From contig CALLXO010000041.1 of NCBI GenBank assembly GCA_937875645.1, forward strand, positions 1-6,590: a stretch of 6,590 nt of DNA. Direction: 5' to 3'. Made by a program: the position numbers and the translations under genes. Position 1 is the first letter of the stretch; every line of letters begins with the position of its first letter. Below the pieces are notes generated by a model. That model was not told where the DNA came from and did not search any database. It saw nothing but the letters and a program-made list of their open reading frames with translations. Below, piece by piece: positions 5,810 to 6,590 of this stretch. This stretch comes from an uncultured Clostridia bacterium. Lineage in GTDB: Bacteria > Bacillota > Clostridia > Christensenellales > CAG-314.

Positions 5810-6411
5810 CTTTTCACCTTTTTAGCTAAAGCGTAAAAAGAAGCTATTGAAAGCAGTATGCTAAATACTAACATAAGAATCATACCCCAACTTATATTTA
5901 CTTCAAAGCTTAACAATGGTCTTCCTTCTATCTTTGTATAATTTGTTAAAGAAGCAAAAAGAAAAGCGGTGACAATTGTAAGAACGGTTGTAACTGCGCT
6001 AATAATTGCGCAGATTATCGTCGTATCTTTTTGCGTTAAAACAGGAAATAGCCAACTTGCTGCCAAAAGAGCGGCAAATATTTGTGTAATAAGTAAAAAT
6101 AGTGCCGATATACTACCTAAATTGCCTTGCTGAACAGCTATAAAGGTAACGTAATACTCCTGCGCTTTTGATGTCATTTTTTCGTACTTAACATATAAAT
6201 TGTCTTCGCCTATTGTATCCTTTTTTATATCGTACAATCCGCCGCTTATTATGTCATTTCCTGTATAATTTCCTAATCCTAATGACGGCTCTTCTGCTTT
6301 AAAGTGCTTTATTATAGGTAAAAAAATGCAAAAAAGAAAGGCTATAGCAAGAAAAAGGCATGTTGCATTTAACCAATAAATTTTATTTTGTTGTCCTTTA
6401 ATTTTCATCAT
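5803..6411 (-). CDS. Four-helix membrane protein of unknown function
   Basis: I do not recognise this 202-residue protein. It has four predicted membrane helices at about 12-34, 98-124, 130-154 and 172-195. Both ends are basic (MMKIKGQQNK and KKVKRC), so they should face the cytoplasm. This places an outer loop of ~63 residues (35-97) between helices 1 and 2, containing LGLGNYTGNDIISGGLYDIKKD and several Tyr and acidic residues, and a shorter outer loop at 155-171. No enzyme motif, Cys pair or lipobox is visible. The gene is first after a perfect-consensus promoter and its last codons overlap the start of the hydrolase-like gene, so the two are probably made in linked amounts and may work together. 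Two consecutive ATG codons begin the frame (6411 and 6408), but no Shine-Dalgarno precedes them; AAAGGA occurs only inside the gene at codons 5-6. The true start is therefore somewhat uncertain. Confidence 0.75.
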   Translation of the reverse strand: MMKIKGQQNKIYWLNATCLFLAIAFLFCIFLPIIKHFKAEEPSLGLGNYTGNDIISGGLYDIKKDTIGEDNLYVKYEKMTSKAQEYYVTFIAVQQGNLGSISALFLLITQIFAALLAASWLFPVLTQKDTTIICAIISAVTTVLTIVTAFLFASLTNYTKIEGRPLLSFEVNISWGMILMLVFSILLSIASFYALAKKVKRC

Positions 6412-6431
6412 ATTAATGTGAAGTGAAACAG

Positions 6432-6460
6432 ATTATATCAGCATACTGCATTTTTGTCAA
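6432..6460 (-). promoter_or_regulatory. Perfect-consensus sigma-A promoter of the right-hand operon
   Basis: On the - strand TTGACA (6455-6460) and TATAAT (6432-6437) match the consensus exactly with a 17-nt spacer. Start of transcription should be near 6424-6426, about 13-15 nt before the ATG at 6411. No terminator is visible before recF ends, so this promoter may serve the membrane protein, hydrolase-like protein, lepB and recF. Confidence 0.88.
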
Positions 6461-6535
6461 CATAATGACTTCAAGCCAAAGCCCTCGTGATTATTACCAA
6501 ATCAATATTAGACTGTACTGTTTTACTAATTATTA

Positions 6536-6590
6536 TTACATAAAACGGCATAGCCAACAACCTACAATTGCCCCAACTATACTAACTATT
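6536..6590 (-). CDS. Possible C-terminal end of a membrane protein (truncated by window edge)
   Basis: Read on the - strand from the window edge, one frame gives IVSIVGAIVGCWLCRFM and then TAA. The sequence is hydrophobic with a small-residue GAIVG pattern and a basic residue near the end, as in the last membrane helix of a protein. With only 17 residues this could easily be chance. The ~75 bp between it and the promoter below contain nothing I can identify, and no clear terminator. Confidence 0.25.
   Translation of the reverse strand, partial: IVSIVGAIVGCWLCRFM

Overview
The window is AT-rich bacterial chromosome from a low-GC Gram-positive lineage, most likely an uncultured Clostridia-type Bacillota. 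The evidence is an AmaP-like alkaline-shock membrane anchor, a YqeY protein, a SipS-like Ser/Lys signal peptidase, purine-rich ribosome binding sites, and two promoters that match the vegetative TTGACA-17-TATAAT consensus exactly. Genes are tightly packed, six of seven stop codons are TAA (one TAG), and no integrase, transposase, CRISPR array or tRNA is visible. The species cannot be named from this sequence.

Left part (1-1751, + strand). The 3' end of leuS (leucyl-tRNA synthetase, tRNA-binding C-terminal part) is followed by an AmaP-like two-helix membrane protein with a very acidic 130-residue tail. After it comes a 250-bp intergenic stretch that folds into a long imperfect hairpin with its own plausible promoter. 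I interpret this as a structured small RNA, possibly 6S RNA. It ends in a perfect 36-bp palindrome that acts as a shared terminator for the + strand RNA and the converging yqeY gene.

Middle part (1750-4055, - strand). yqeY (tRNA-amidotransferase-like domain protein) has its own perfect-consensus promoter and a very short leader. Upstream of it lie recF (DNA gap repair and replication restart ATPase) and a type I signal peptidase gene, which overlap by 14 bp. recF is away from its usual dnaA-dnaN-gyrB neighbourhood.

Right part (4091-6590, - strand). A strong promoter drives a two-gene unit of unknown function: a four-helix membrane protein that overlaps by 7 bp a 572-residue alpha/beta-hydrolase-like protein. 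The hydrolase has a Cys in the nucleophile-elbow position, no evident catalytic His, and a C-terminal beta-rich domain. Only 35 bp and no visible terminator separate this pair from the signal peptidase gene, so membrane protein, hydrolase-like protein, lepB and recF are probably one operon. The last ~55 bp may hold the tail of another - strand gene.

The least explained items, and so the best candidates for something new, are the structured RNA at 1564-1751 and the coupled membrane protein/pseudo-hydrolase pair at 4091-6411.
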